Source: Adenophora triphylla var. japonica (taxonomy: Eukaryota > Streptophyta > Magnoliopsida > Asterales > Campanulaceae). Taken from it: a DNA stretch of 64,000 nucleotides. Positions 33,229 through 45,300 of this stretch are shown piece after piece. The stretch covers positions 62,001 to 126,000 of the forward strand of contig JAFEMH010002576.1 of NCBI GenBank assembly GCA_022495995.1, written 5' to 3'. The position numbers and the translations under genes are program-made. Each line of letters begins with the position of its first letter. Position 1 is the stretch's first letter. The notes beneath the pieces were generated by a model that was not told the DNA's origin, did no database searches, and saw nothing but the letters and a program-made list of their open reading frames with translations.

Positions 33229-35867
33229 TGAGAATATATATAAATATTCCCATATAATTAGGTCAAGAATGCAGATATGTCATTACAAAAGTTAATTGTC
33301 ATATTAGCCCCCGTACTTAAGAAAAATGTGTGGATATTTGGACAGCGTCGTATTTCCGTCAGAATTCTAATGGAATTGCTGACTTGGCGTATTAGTTGGC
33401 TTGTAAAATCGACTATGTGGAATAAAATTGCCTAAGTGGAATTTTTGAAGTATGATTTTTTAAACTACGTCGTTTTGATACATAAACTAGATGACCAATC
33501 CGTTAAATAGTTAACATATCTGTTAAATAATTGATGAAATAACATCTTTTTGCCACTTCAGTTAGCAAGTCTATTAAAATGTCAATTTTCTTAATCGTGC
33601 TCATCATCTACAACACCTGCACTACCGCCACCCACCCACCACTCAGTCACAACCTTCATCCACCATCACTACCAAAATCACCACCACCACCACCCTAACC
33701 AAGAGCACCACAACCACAACCACAACCACCACAATCAAAATCACAACACAGATTAAGATAGGGCATAAGGCAATATAGATCTAAAAAATCTCAATCCCAA
33801 TCAAGCAAAAATTGTTTTTTATTAAAAAAAAAACAATTTGTCTAAATTTGAAATAAATATGAGAAGAAGAAGAGATGTGCTGGGGAAGGGGAAAAGGGAA
33901 GAACCGGATAAAGTAGCCATGCTAATTTGTGTAAATAATTGAAATTCTGAAATCAATCAAGCCCGAAATTCCCAAATTAAACTATTTTCTTGTCCAGTTT
34001 GAGATTTGGGGGGTGTAGTTCTGTGGGTTAGGGCATGGTTTTGGAGAGAAGTGAAATATATTAGCCGATTTCCGATTTCAATGTTAAAGATCTCAAAACA
34101 GTGCATGAACATTCTCCGGACGCCAATTACTGATTTGGTTGGCAATACAGTGCATAAATGATTTGGGAAGGGGATTTTGAACCCTTATTGAACATTTTTG
34201 AAGATAGAGTTAAAAGGTTAGGATTTTTGATTTTTTTTTATGTAAATCTAAATAGATGGGATTAGGTATAATGTTAATTATAAATAAGTAAGTTTATACT
34301 TTCACTATTATAAAATGTTTTTTTGACTCATAGTTTAATATTTCACATTCTACCCCCTTCAATTAAAACGACGTAGTTTAGCTATATTATTAATAAGTCC
34401 CAAAATGACGTAGTTTCAAGCTTTTCATACTTCGAAAGTTTCACTTGGGCAATTTTATTCCACGTAGTCGATTTTACAAGTCAACTAAGACGCCCAGTCA
34501 ACAATTCCGTTAGAATTTAGACGGAAAGATGACGGTGTCCAAATATTCACACATTTTTCTTAATTACGGGAACTAAGGCCCCGTTTGTTTGGGCGTAAAA
34601 TAACTCGCTTTCGTAAAATAACTCGTTTTTCGTTGTTTGGTTGAGCGCCCGGAAAATGTTTTTCGAAAAATAGCTCGTTTTCCGTTGTTTGGTTGTTTTC
34701 CGGAAAATGGAGAAAACGTTTTCCGGAAAACATTTTACGCCCTTCCTAAGTTAAACGACTTACTGACCTTGTACTAAGTAAAACATTTTCCGAAAAATGG
34801 TGCCCCTCATGTACAACTCATATCTCACAAGGTACAACATAATAATAATAATTAAAAAAAGAAATCACCCCTACCCCCACCCCTACCCCCTGCTACCCCA
34901 CCCCACCCCCCCATCCACCCCTGACCCCCCCCTCCCAATGTTTTTTTTTTTTTTGCAATCGCCCCACCCACCCCCTGCCTACCCCACCCCTCCCCCAAAT
35001 TTTTTTTAACCGCCCCACCCACCCCACCTACCCCACCCCAAAAATATATATATTTTTTGTAACCGCCCCACCCGCCCCCTACCTACCCCATCCCACCCCT
35101 CACCCACCTCCACCCCAATTTTTTTTTTTTTTTTTTTTGTAAACGGCCCCCACCCGCCTCCCCCCACCCCAATTTTTTTTTGTATCCGCCCTACCCACCC
35201 CTCCACCCCCACCCCCACCCCCACCCCAAACTTTTTTTATTTTTTTTTGGTAACCGCTCCACCCACCCCCTGCCTACCCCACCCCACCCCACTCACCCCC
35301 CACCCCACCCCACCCCAAAAATTTATTTTTTTTAATCATTAAAAATTTTTTTTAATAATTTTTTTTTTGGAGTTGGGGGTGGGGGGTGGGTAAGCGGTGG
35401 GTGGGTGAAGCATTACAAAAAAAAATTTGGGGTGGGGGTGGGTGGGTGGGGTGAGGTGGCGAGGTGGGTGGGGGCGATTGCAAAAAATAAAAAAAATTGG
35501 GGGGTGAGGCGTTACAATTTTTTAATTTTTTTTTGGAGTGGGGTAGACGGGGGGTGGGTGGGGTAGGCGGGGGGTGGGTAGGGTGGTTACAAAAAATGAT
35601 TAATTTTTTTTTTTTAATAAAACATTTTACGCCCTTCCGAAAAACATTTTTCTTACCAAACACCCGAAAGTATTTTACACCCTTCCTCCGTAAAACATTT
35701 TACGCCCTACCTCCGTAAAACATTTTACAGGAAAATATTTTACAGAAAATCATTTTCCGGAAAATGTTTTACGTCGAAACAAATGGAGCCTAATGTGACA
35801 ATTAACTTGTATAAGGGCATATCTGCATTCTTGAACTAAGTAAAGAGACATATTTCTATATTTTTCC
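33229..35867. mobile_element. Nonautonomous Mutator-like element with about 280-bp arms and perfect 9-bp duplication
   Basis: The left arm begins at TGAGAATATATATAAATATT. The right arm ends at 35867 and its reverse complement begins GGAAAAATATAGAAATAT. Both flanks carry AAAAATAAA (33220-33228 and 35868-35876). The arms share long blocks such as CAAGAATGCAGATATG, AAGAAAAATGTGTG, AATCGACTA and GGAATAAAATTGCC. The core (about 33500-34345) has a CCACCACCA-type run and no transposase. A Tourist-like element interrupts the right arm at 34577-35790; without it the element is about 1.4 kb. Confidence 0.85.
34577..35790. mobile_element. Tourist-like (PIF/Harbinger) element with strand-asymmetric C/G blocks
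   Basis: Left end GGCCCCGTTTGTTTGGGCGT and the reverse complement of the right end GGCTCCATTTGTTTCGACGT are inverted repeats. The 3-bp duplication is TAA (34574-34576 and 35791-35793). Subterminal repeats AAAACATTTTCCGG/CCGGAAAATGTTTT occur on both sides. From 34860 to 35340 the + strand is CCCCACCCC blocks alternating with T runs; from 35360 to 35590 it is GGGTGGGG blocks with A/T runs. Open frames here encode only Pro/His or Gly/Trp repeats and are not genes. Confidence 0.8.
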
Positions 35868-36727
35868 AAAAATAAACTTTCCATAGTACTTTTCATTCTG
35901 AAAAAAATCTATTATTTCTAAATTCATTGCAACAGTTTTTCCTTTTTCTTAATAGTTCATTTTCAAGTACTGTAACCAATTCTGCCCTTAAAAATGGTTG
36001 ATTTTCAACTTCTCACTATTAAGTGAACAGTGAAACAACAAGGACATGCTCAATTATACATTTCTTCTGTCGATCTCTCATTCATCCGATTGTTACAAGT
36101 TAAAAACAACTTTAAATCACAATCATTTCAACTCGAGACAAAAAAAAAAAAAAAAAAAACTCGAGACAACGTTGTACCTGCAAATTTTCCTCTCCCGTTT
36201 CTGTGTGTTAATGGAGGCATGATAGGCAAAAAAAAAAAAAAAAAAAAATCTGCAATGGGGTCAAGATTTTTTTTCTATAACTATTAAGATTGAGGTATCC
36301 AAAGATTCCAAACTTGAAGGGGTTGACGAACCCCCTCAGCGTGCACTGGCTATGCCACTGCACGATAGTGAAAATCACAAATAGTTCTCGGTGATCAATT
36401 GAACAAAAGACCCGAAAAACGCGAATGTCCGAAAAATAAGCATTATATTTACACTAAATCAAAGCCCGTAATCAAGTGAACAAAAGACCGAAAAACGCGA
36501 ATGCCCGAAAAATAAGCATTATATTCACACTAAATCAAAGCTCCTATCGCGTGTCTACCTTAGCTAAAAGTAAACTAGAAGCAAGTATTGTACACCAGTA
36601 CCAGGAAAAGGAGGATCCTTTCTACTCTGGAAATGGGATAATTATAACAACCTTATTTTCCTAGAAAAATACTAAAATAAAAGTAATATAACCTAGAAAA
36701 TTGGAAAAAGTGTGTACCTAGAGTACT
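35868..36727. other. 3' flank of the NPF7 gene
   Basis: AT-rich sequence with two long A runs (36140-36157 and 36228-36248) and the direct duplication at 36394-36541. A segment near 36320-36360 (GGCATAGCCAG on the - strand) resembles a tail common in plant retroposons, but I cannot bound it. The 3' UTR of the transporter gene should lie within the last few hundred bases. Confidence 0.4.
36394..36541. repeat. Direct duplication of about 72 bp
   Basis: Two nearly identical copies at 36394-36465 and 36471-36541, each running ATCAA..GAACAAAAGAC to CACTAAATCAAAG, offset by 77 bp. They differ by a few single-base changes. Confidence 0.9.
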
Positions 36728-38981
36728 CTATACCTCTTCCTTCTGTTCATCCTCAACAACATCAACAACAGACTTGTACCACTTTGCACAGAACAGATAG
36801 ATCACAAAGTCAACCGCAGTCAACGCCGCTATAAGGAAATAAAACCTATCCATATGACCATCATTCAAGTTCTCCGGAATCCAACCCGCGTTATTACCTT
36901 TAGCCGTAATCCCCATAACCATATTCACAAGCATACTGCTAACGTAATTCCCAAGAGAAATGGAAGCCATACAAAGCGAGCTACCAAAGCTCTTTATTCC
37001 ATCCGGAGCTTGGCTATTGAAGAACTCGAGTTGACCAACGTACATGAACACCTCAGAAGCGCCCACAAGGACATATTGGGGAACTTGCCAAAATATGCTC
37101 AAGGAGCTCGATTGTTGATCCGGGGTCACCCTTTTAAGCCTCTGGATCTCCGTTATAGCGGCTGCAACCATTGACAACATTCCTATTATTAGGCCTATCC
37201 CCATTCTTTGAAGCTCAGTTAGGCCTTTTGGGTTCCCACTGAGTCGCCCGGCTAGTGGGACCAACACTTTTCGGTAAATGAGCGTGCATATGAGAACGCT
37301 GACTATGTCAAAGGTTGACATGCTGGCAGCCGGGAGGTGGAAGCCGTTTACTGTTGAATTCATGACTGCCCCTTGCTCGACAAATAGTGATGCCATTTGA
37401 GTGAAAACTACGGAGTATATGATTGTGCAGAGCCATATTGGTAACATTCTTATCACACATTTGGCTTCTTCGACTTGAGTCACCGTGCATAGCCTCCATG
37501 GATCTTGTGGGCCCGCTCGGTCTCTATCGGTCACTACCGCCGCCTTGTCTAGACACCTGATGAGGGTTAATGATTTCATGTGAGTCACGTAAATAAATTA
37601 CAAAAAAAAAAAAAAAAAAAAACCATTAGGAACATTTGTAAAACATTATAACTTACTCAAACTCATCAGTATGACCAATCTTTCTACTTCCTTTAATTGC
37701 TGACTCAGTTCCAGCCACTTCATACAACTCTTCTTTCTCTTCCAGATCAACTTTCCTTTTCCTAGCTGCAGCAACGAATACTTGAGCGACACGTGGCAAA
37801 GGGTTACCACACGGCTTAATGTATTGGTACCCACGAGATCCCATCAAGAATGACAGTAGAGCTATCACAGCAGAGCCCGTGGAGACCCAAAACCCTATAG
37901 TCCATTCACCGGCGTCTTCATAATATACCAAAATGGTATTCGAGAAAAGAGATCCCACATTGAGGGCAGCATAGAAATAGGCGAAAAAGGCACCCTTTGA
38001 GTTCTTCTGTTTCGGGTCTTCTTCATCAAATTGGTCTGCACCAAAGGTGGCTATGGTCGGCTGGTGGCCCCCATAGCCAAATGCGACAAGGTACATTGCT
38101 ACGTAAAACATGATGGAGCCAGCTGAAGAAGTTGGCATACAAATTTTTTCTCCGTCCCCACAGCCTGCAGGTTTGATCAAGAAAAGCCAAGACGACAATG
38201 ACAACATCACCAGTCCCTAAAATCAGAATCGCACAAACTTTATCAAAAATCATGCACAAGCGAATATTACATACCATTTATGTATAAATATATATAAAAA
38301 AAAAAAAAAAAAAACTTACCCCAACTAATATTAATTGGAACACTGCACAGGTTAAGTAACGGCCCCAGTAAGAATCGCTTAAGAAAGCTCCAATTAACGA
38401 GCACAAATAAACAGTTCCGGTCCATTTGCTCACACTATTGGCTGCAGCAGCATTATCTTGTCCGATGACTCTGGTCAAGAACAAAACCAAATTCACACCA
38501 ACACCAAAGAAAGCGAATGTTGCAAGGGCTTGATTTGCTGCATCAGATGAAGATGAAGAACAAAATTGTGCCAAATGTACACACACAAAAAAGATGGTTT
38601 TTTGATTAATAATAACTTCAACGATAAATCAGCAGATAGTATGTATAATCTCAAAACAGAAAGATGACGGAAAATGTGGGATTGTAGTATTTTACATACC
38701 TAGAAGGATAAATGCAGGAGCCCAGCCTCCTACTGATCGTTTTCCCCGCCTTTCATTTTCAGAGTAGTCATTATTAACAAATGCAGACTCGCTTTGATTA
38801 TGGTTCTCATCTCTTGCCTGTATATAAGATCAGATCACCGACTTAGTATGTCAAAAGAATTACACAATGTTCATTGTTCATTATGGTTATTAAAAGAATG
38901 ATTTGGCTATGGATTTACAAGTCTGAAATATTTCTTTCTTACAGCTAACGAGATCTCCATGGTAATGTTGTTCGAGTCCAT
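36728..38981 (-). CDS. NRT1/PTR family transporter, NPF7 type, five exons
   Basis: CDS is the complement of join(36728-37556, 37657-38216, 38320-38537, 38700-38817, 38943-38981), 1,764 bp, 587 residues. All introns are GT-AG and about 100-165 bp. The length is normal for plant proton-coupled NRT1/PTR carriers, which have 12 membrane spans. Landmarks: SVGGWAPAFILL before span 1, GVGVNLVLFLTRV, WTGTVYLCSLIGAFLSDSYW, ATFGADQFDE, FAYFYAALNVGSL, and the C-terminal FWQVPQYVLVGASEVF and FFNSQAPDGIKS blocks. A long charged loop joins the halves (DLEEKEELYEV). Spans 1-2 match the NPF7.2/NPF7.3 (NRT1.8/NRT1.5) group, which load or retrieve nitrate or potassium in xylem tissue. The ExxER motif usual in span 1 is absent; NQALATF stands there. 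The substrate cannot be read from sequence. Confidence 0.94.
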
Positions 38982-39637
38982 TCCAACTGCTTAACGTTGC
39001 CTCTGCAAATAACCATCACATGATAGTTCTTCGTAAGAAAACTGAGCTAATCATATTACAAATAAATATGCAAAAATAACTAGATCTACTATAGAATTAA
39101 GAAGGTGTAACGGATTAACAATAATGAATCACTGCAAGATTCACAATCCAAAACAGAACCAATACTTAAGGTGGGTAATGGAACTTGCAAGGAGAAGATT
39201 GAGAAGAAATGTGTTAGAGATAGGTGTATATATACTAATTCTGTGTGAGGATGTGGTATGGGAAGTCATTTTCAAAATCGATTACATGTGAAGAAACAAA
39301 TATTATCTGGGAAAATAGAGGAAATTTTCAGTGGATCAAAATGAAGGATAGGTTAGTTCAGAGGAGGTTGCAGCTGCACCACAACATTGAGTCGTATGCT
39401 CAATTGAATCACTCTACCTAGTGGAATACTCTCGCTAATGAAAATGATTTGCTGGCTCGGTTTTTTGTCGTTAAAAAAAAAAAAAAAAAAAGGCAACCCG
39501 GTGGTACAAAAGCTTTTAAGTTTTCACTAGCTCGTTTCTGCTATAAAACTTTTTTAAAAAATAATGGATTTTATAATTCTGCATATTGTAATTGAGCACT
39601 AGGAGCAAGAGCAAATCGTTTCTTCATAAAAGGATAA
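38982..39637 (-). promoter_or_regulatory. 5' UTR and promoter of the NPF7 gene
   Basis: On the - strand a TATA box (GTATATATAC, 39226-39235) lies about 245 bp upstream of the ATG. A TTTGCAG acceptor-like site 25 bp before the ATG (near 39008) would allow an intron in the 5' UTR, but I could not fix its donor. Promoter sequence beyond 39300 has no recognised element. The Tat retrotransposon begins 657 bp upstream of the ATG. Confidence 0.55.
39226..39235 (-). promoter_or_regulatory. Likely TATA box of the NPF7 gene
   Basis: GTATATATAC, self-complementary, about 245 bp from the start codon. Placement fits a plant leader of about 200 bp. Confidence 0.5.
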
Positions 39638-40476
39638 TGATGAGCCCGGATCTACTGGACCGGGCCCGCGCTCGGTCTAGTCCAAGGAACCAGTGACGTA
39701 GCAGTTCCTAGACCGCTGGAGGGAAGACCGCGGACAAATAGGCCCTTGTGGTCAAGACCGTGTCCCTCCTCGGTTCGTCCCCGTCGAGGACCACTTGGAA
39801 CCACCTTTCGGCGGATGCATTGCCCGCATGAGTCATGCCCGCATTAACCGTGCTCGCGTCATATATCTTTGGCTGCGGGCACAACGTTGACCGCGGGCAC
39901 ATCTTACTTCCGGTTAATGTCAAGCCTTGCGAGCAAGTTAGCTTGCGCTCACGACGGGCCACTTGCCGGCTCCCCATCACGCATTCAATGCGGCTCGATC
40001 CGCGCCTACTATTCCATTTAATGCAATAAGCCGGCTACACGGCTCATGTCCCTTTCGGCCATGTCCCACAGACGGTCAATGTTCCCTCCCCTGACGGGCC
40101 CAATTAGGCTGCGGACACGTGTAGGCGGTCAAATACCAAAGTGCCCCTGGGTGATCTCATTGCTTACCTCAACAAGCACCGTGGCATTGCCTATAAATAG
40201 AAGGCCTTTACCCCTTGGGCAAGGTAAGTTCCATATACAATTGAGTAAGCTCTTTTACTCTCTAAACCTAAACACACACACTCCAAAGGTATTCAAAGCC
40301 TTATTACTCGGTATTCTTACTCTCGCGCTTTGAGGGGCTGAGTTGGAGTAACGTCCAACTTTGACCTTAACGGTGCTTGTTTGTGTTGTGATCTAGGTAC
40401 ACTGAAAACCACCAAATATATCCTAGCCGAGATATCCTTGAACCGCTCCCGACCCCGAAAAGGCGTGGCGTCATCG
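39638..40476 (+). repeat. Left LTR of the Tat-type element
   Basis: 839 bp. TATA box TATAAATA at 40192-40199. The last base is G where the right LTR has A, so the CA terminus is lost here. Confidence 0.9.
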
Positions 40477-40477
40477 G

Positions 40478-40494
40478 TGGTTCCATTCTTGCGG
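40478..40494 (+). other. Presumed primer-binding site of the Tat-type element
   Basis: TGGTTCCATTCTTGCGG starts two bases after the LTR and begins with TGG as expected. I cannot assign the primer tRNA. Confidence 0.45.
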
Positions 40495-40700
40495 AAAACG
40501 ACTTTCTTTCGTTTCTCGTTAAAAATCTTTTGTTTTCAAGGCACCTCACGTGTCCTAAACAAATTCGGTGCCGAAAGGCTCTTCTATTTTACGTCACTAA
40601 GTTTTTCCCATTTAAAACTTTTGTTTTCAGACACACCTTGTAGTCTAAACAACCGGCGTCAAAAGACACTTCTTTTCGGTTATTTTCACCTTTACGTGAC

Positions 40701-42271
40701 ATGTCTCAAATTCTAAAAATCTTTGGTCATTTAACCATAGAGGAGGAAAACCAAGCCGAACCCTCCAATAACAATAGGGAAAGGCAAACCAACTCTGTCT
40801 TCAACGAGAATGGGGGCCCATTCTCGGCCTCAAAATCCCCGGCTCAACGAGCTCTCCACGGTTAGCTTAGGAAGCACGTCTTGAGAAAGCCCAAGCCCTC
40901 CTAAACACTAGCCCAAAAACTCCCCAAGCTCGCATAAAAAACACCAATCGGACCACCCCACTTTCCCAGAACAAATCCGAGAAGGAAGGAAATCCTAGCC
41001 TCCAAATCAAGCGGTCGCGGAAGCCGTGGCCATCAACGACGCGGAGATGGAAATATTTGAAATAGAGGCCAATGGAGGGCTACGGTTCCCTCGAGGGTCA
41101 CAAAGGTTCTCCCAGCGAGCTCCCGCACACTCGCTTGCTAGTCAAGGCTGTGAGGGCAAGCCGGGTTGACCCGGCCCTTGAGCGCGGACGGCCGGACGGA
41201 GCGTGGTGCATGTAGATGATAGCGAGGAAAGGGGGAAGAGGCACAGTCAAATCACCGTGCGAAGTCCAAGCCGAGACCACTTGGCTCCTGGCCATGAGAA
41301 GGCCGTGACTCCACGGGCTAAAAAAGCAAAAGGTTGATGATCGAGAACCCCGAGTTTGTGGAATTCATGCGAAGATGTGGGAAACCCATCGTGAAAGGCG
41401 CCCCGAAGTGTGGCCGCACTATGGACGCCTTCGGCGATAAAATTGCGCGGGCGCACCGATCCGAAGGGCAAACCCCCGAGATGGACACCTATGACGGATC
41501 CAAAAATGCCAAAAGTCATATGGGAAGATTTGAGGGCCGAGATGGCTTTATTCTCCGCGGATGAGTCGGTGATGTGCAAAGCTTTGGGCTGCGACCTTCA
41601 GCGCAAGGCCCTATCTTGGATGCTAGCCCTCAAGCCCCGGTGTATCCGAGTCATTCGGTCGGTTCGAAGTCCTCTTCCTCAATGCCTTTGCCGGAGCGAG
41701 TGTGCCCGCTAGACCAAAGACAGATCTTGTCCGTGTCAAGCAGGCACCAAATGAGCCTACAAAAGATTATATATCCCGGTTCAGGAAGGTGAGCGAGGAG
41801 ATTGTGGACCTGGACGAGGGGGACATCAGACTATGTTTTGAAGGCGGCCTCAGTAACTCCTTCCTCAAAATGAATTTTGCCTCCAGCAAACCTAAATCAG
41901 TGGAGGAAATGTATGAAAGGGCATCGGCCATTGCCTCCGCCGAAGAGCCTAGTGTGCCCGCTCCACGAGCTTCTGCGAAAGAAAGGATAAGCCAAGTCCA
42001 GGAGACCACCCCGGAGCCCGCTCATGCCAATAATCAGGGCAAAAACGGGCGGGGATCGAAAGGATCAAAAGGCCGTGGCCGAAACGGTTTATACAGAGCT
42101 CACCGACCCAAGGGTGGTGATCATGAGAAACCTCGAGACTTTCCTCCTCCTCCCCCATGCTTCGAAAGCCAAATGAGAGGAGTAGACTTAAATTACGTGA
42201 GTTTCACAACGACCACGGGCACGGAGCGAGGATTGTTTCCAGTGAAGCGAGTAATCCGGCGAGAAAATTAA
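40701..42271 (+). pseudogene. gag: Tat-type gag, broken
   Basis: A likely start ATG at 40701 opens a frame that stops at 40866. Gag sequence resumes at about 41334 and, after shifts of frame, at 41702-42271. The last segment contains the conserved capsid end (PNEPTKDYISRFRKVSEEI, then DLDEGDIRLCFEGGL). A basic Gly/Lys/Arg region (about 42050-42120) follows that could bind nucleic acid in place of a zinc knuckle. Damage is spread over the whole length. Confidence 0.85.
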
Positions 42272-42399
42272 TAACGGGGAGCTAACCGAGTGGGTTAAGG
42301 GAACCAATACGCCCCCAATAACAACGATCGGCTGGCCCGAGCACGACACACCCGGGGACCAGACAGGAATGAAAGAGATAATAATGATGACGATTTTGG

Positions 42400-45300
42400 G
42401 GACTACGACATTAACTTCATTGGGGAGGAGCCTCCCACTAGTAGGCAGTTGTCTCTCCAAATTCGGACATTAGAGAAGGTTTTCTCCATCCCCGCCCTGG
42501 CCGGAGGAAGAGCTGAAATTGGGTTCAAAAGGAGTGAACTTGCCTCCACCCTTTTTCATTCCACACGGCCACTCACCCTCGAGAATGAGAATCAATCGGG
42601 CAAACATAGGCCGTGTGTTGGTAGATCTGGGTGCCGCGACATACTTTACTACCACACTTTGATTGGAATGAGAATGACGGAAGCACATCTGACTCCATAT
42701 GCGGGCATGCTCGAAGGCTTCACAAACCACGCTGTAAGGGTAAAGGGGACGATCGTGTTTGACGTAGCTATTGGAGAAAAACCCATGCAGAAGACGGCCA
42801 AGATAACTTTCATGGTGGTCGATCTTCCTTCCCAATACAATGCCATTCTCGGCGTAGCTGCTCGAGCCGAATTGGGAATAGTTGCGTCCGTCCCCCACCA
42901 AAGGGTGAAATTTAACACCAGGGGCGGGGTTGCTACCATCAAGAACCAGCCGGGAGATTCCTCCAGAGCCTTTGGAGGAAAAAAGGAAAGAACGAAAGGC
43001 CGGACATCACGCCCGCGAGATAGAGGGCGAGGACAAAATAATAGAGGGAAAGGCGAGGACAAGTCAAAGAAGGGGAAAGCCCTTGCACTACCGCCGCCAC
43101 CCGTACCAATTGGCATGCTTTCTTTCCATTCCACAAAGGTGGAGCTCAAAATGAAGCGAGAAAATCAAAGCAGTTGGCTGCCCTGTTGAGGAGGATATAT
43201 TGATCGAGGAATAGAGGGAAATTGACCAGTGATATCATATATTCAATGGCAACACCGACCGAAGCTCGGGTGAACCCCCAACTATTGTCATTGACTCCAT
43301 GCACAATCGTGAAATCGGCGACCTTCAACCTAACGACGAGCTCGAGGAGGTGGTAATCAATCCCCACTTCCCCGAGCAAGCGGTTAAGGTTGGGGTGGAA
43401 ATTCACGGCGAGGAAAGAAGGATACTTATTGAGTTCCTTAGAGCAAATTGCGATGTGTTCGCTTGGAGGGTGGAAGATATGCAAGGCATCGGCGAGGACG
43501 TGATCCTCCATAAAATCAACGATGACCCCTCCTTCAAAAACATTCACCAAAAATCCAGATATTTCTCCCCGGAGAAAGAGATTGCCATCAAGGAAGAGGT
43601 GGAAAAGTTGCTAAAAGCGGGGATAATAAAGGAGATCTCCTACCCCAAGTGGTGGCCAATGTGGTCATGGTTAAGAAATCCAATGGCAAATGGAGGATGT
43701 GCGTTGATTTCACCGCTCTCAACAAGGCATGCCCCAAAGATTGCTTCCCTCTTCCTCGCATAGACGGATTGGTGGATTCTATAGCCGGACACGAGTTCTA
43801 AGCTTCATTGATGCCTACTCCGGCTACCACCGGATCCGAGATGGCTCCCGAAGATGTCCGCTCTGTAGCCTTCATTCTTTGCGGGCAAGACATCTTGCTA
43901 CACTATGATGCCCTTCGGGCTAAAAAATGCAGGGAGCCACATATCGGCGCATGGTCAATCTGGTCTTTAAAAACCAGCTAGGCAGAAATCTAGAGGCCTA
44001 CATTGACGACATGGTCATAAAAACTAAGGAAAACTCCCACGAGCTCGATGTGGAGGAAACCTTCAAAAACTTGCGCCACAACAGCATGAAGCTAAACCCC
44101 CTTAAGTGCGCTTTCGGGGTCGGCGGGCAAGTTCCTCGGATTCATGGTCAACCAAAGAGGGATAGAGGCTAATCCGAGAAAATCCAGGCCCTATTAGACA
44201 TGAAACCTCACACTGCGTGAAGGATGTACAAAAACTTCAATGGTCGCATCACCGCACTTGGCCGCTTCATCTCGCGGTCGGCGGAGAGATGCCTCCCCTT
44301 CTTCAAAACTCTCGAAAGGGAAGAGAGGCGTGAATTTACATGGAGCACTGAGTGCCATCGGGCTTTTGAAGAAGTCAAGACATACCTCGGGCGGCCACCT
44401 CTACTCGGCGGCCGGTGCCGGAGAAGAGCTTTTTCTATATTTAGCCGTTCTTGATACGCGTGCAGTTTGTTCTTGTGAGGAGGAGAATAACTCCCAAAAC
44501 CGGTTTATTATGTAAGTAAGGCACTTTGTCCGCCGTAGAAGGGCGTTATCTTAATATAGAAAAGTTAGCTTACGCCTTGCTTGTATACGCTCGAAAATTA
44601 AGAGCCTACTTTTACGCACATCCTATAACCTGTACTAAGCGAGGCCCCGCTTAGAAAGGTTTTACATAAACCGAGTCCTCGGGGAGAATGCTAGCTTGGT
44701 CTATAGAGCTCACCGAGTTCCGAGATCACCTACTCCCAAGAAAGACAATCAAAGCGCAGGCCTTAGTTGATTTTGTAGTAGAATCATCATTCAAATTGGC
44801 GGACGGCGACCTCGGAAAAAGAAAGCGAGCGAGAATCGAAGATAACCCAAAAGCCCGAGCACGAAATTGTTCAACCAAGGGAGCGTCCGGAAGAGGTGTG
44901 GACTTTATATGTGGACGGCTCCGCGAGCAAGTTAATCGGTGGAGCGGGCATACTTCGATTGCACCTGCGGGGAGAAATTCATGAGGGCCTTGAGGTTCAA
45001 GTTCGAGGCATCGAAACAATCGAGTGAATATGAAGCGAATCATAGCGGGCATGGAGGCGGCAAGAGACTTGGGAGTTCGAATATTGAGATCAATAGTGAC
45101 TCTCGGCTCATAGTTAATCAAATTAGGGGAGTATGATACTATCAACCCGGTACTAACTCGATCTTGTGACCTCGCAAAAACCCTCATCAAAAATTTCACT
45201 TACTATGAAATTTGAACCAAGTCATGAGAGAGGACAATGTGGAAGCCGACCTCCTCTCAAGAATAGCAGAGCAAGAAATTGGTGAGTTGGAGACAAATTG

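Noticed and set aside
33600..33750. CCACCACCA-rich stretch as a coding Pro/Thr-rich domain
   Set aside because: No long open frame, and it lies in the core of a nonautonomous Mutator-like element.
34797..35663. Open frames rich in Pro, His, Gly and Trp
   Set aside because: They arise from CCCCACCC/GGGTGGGG repeats on both strands.
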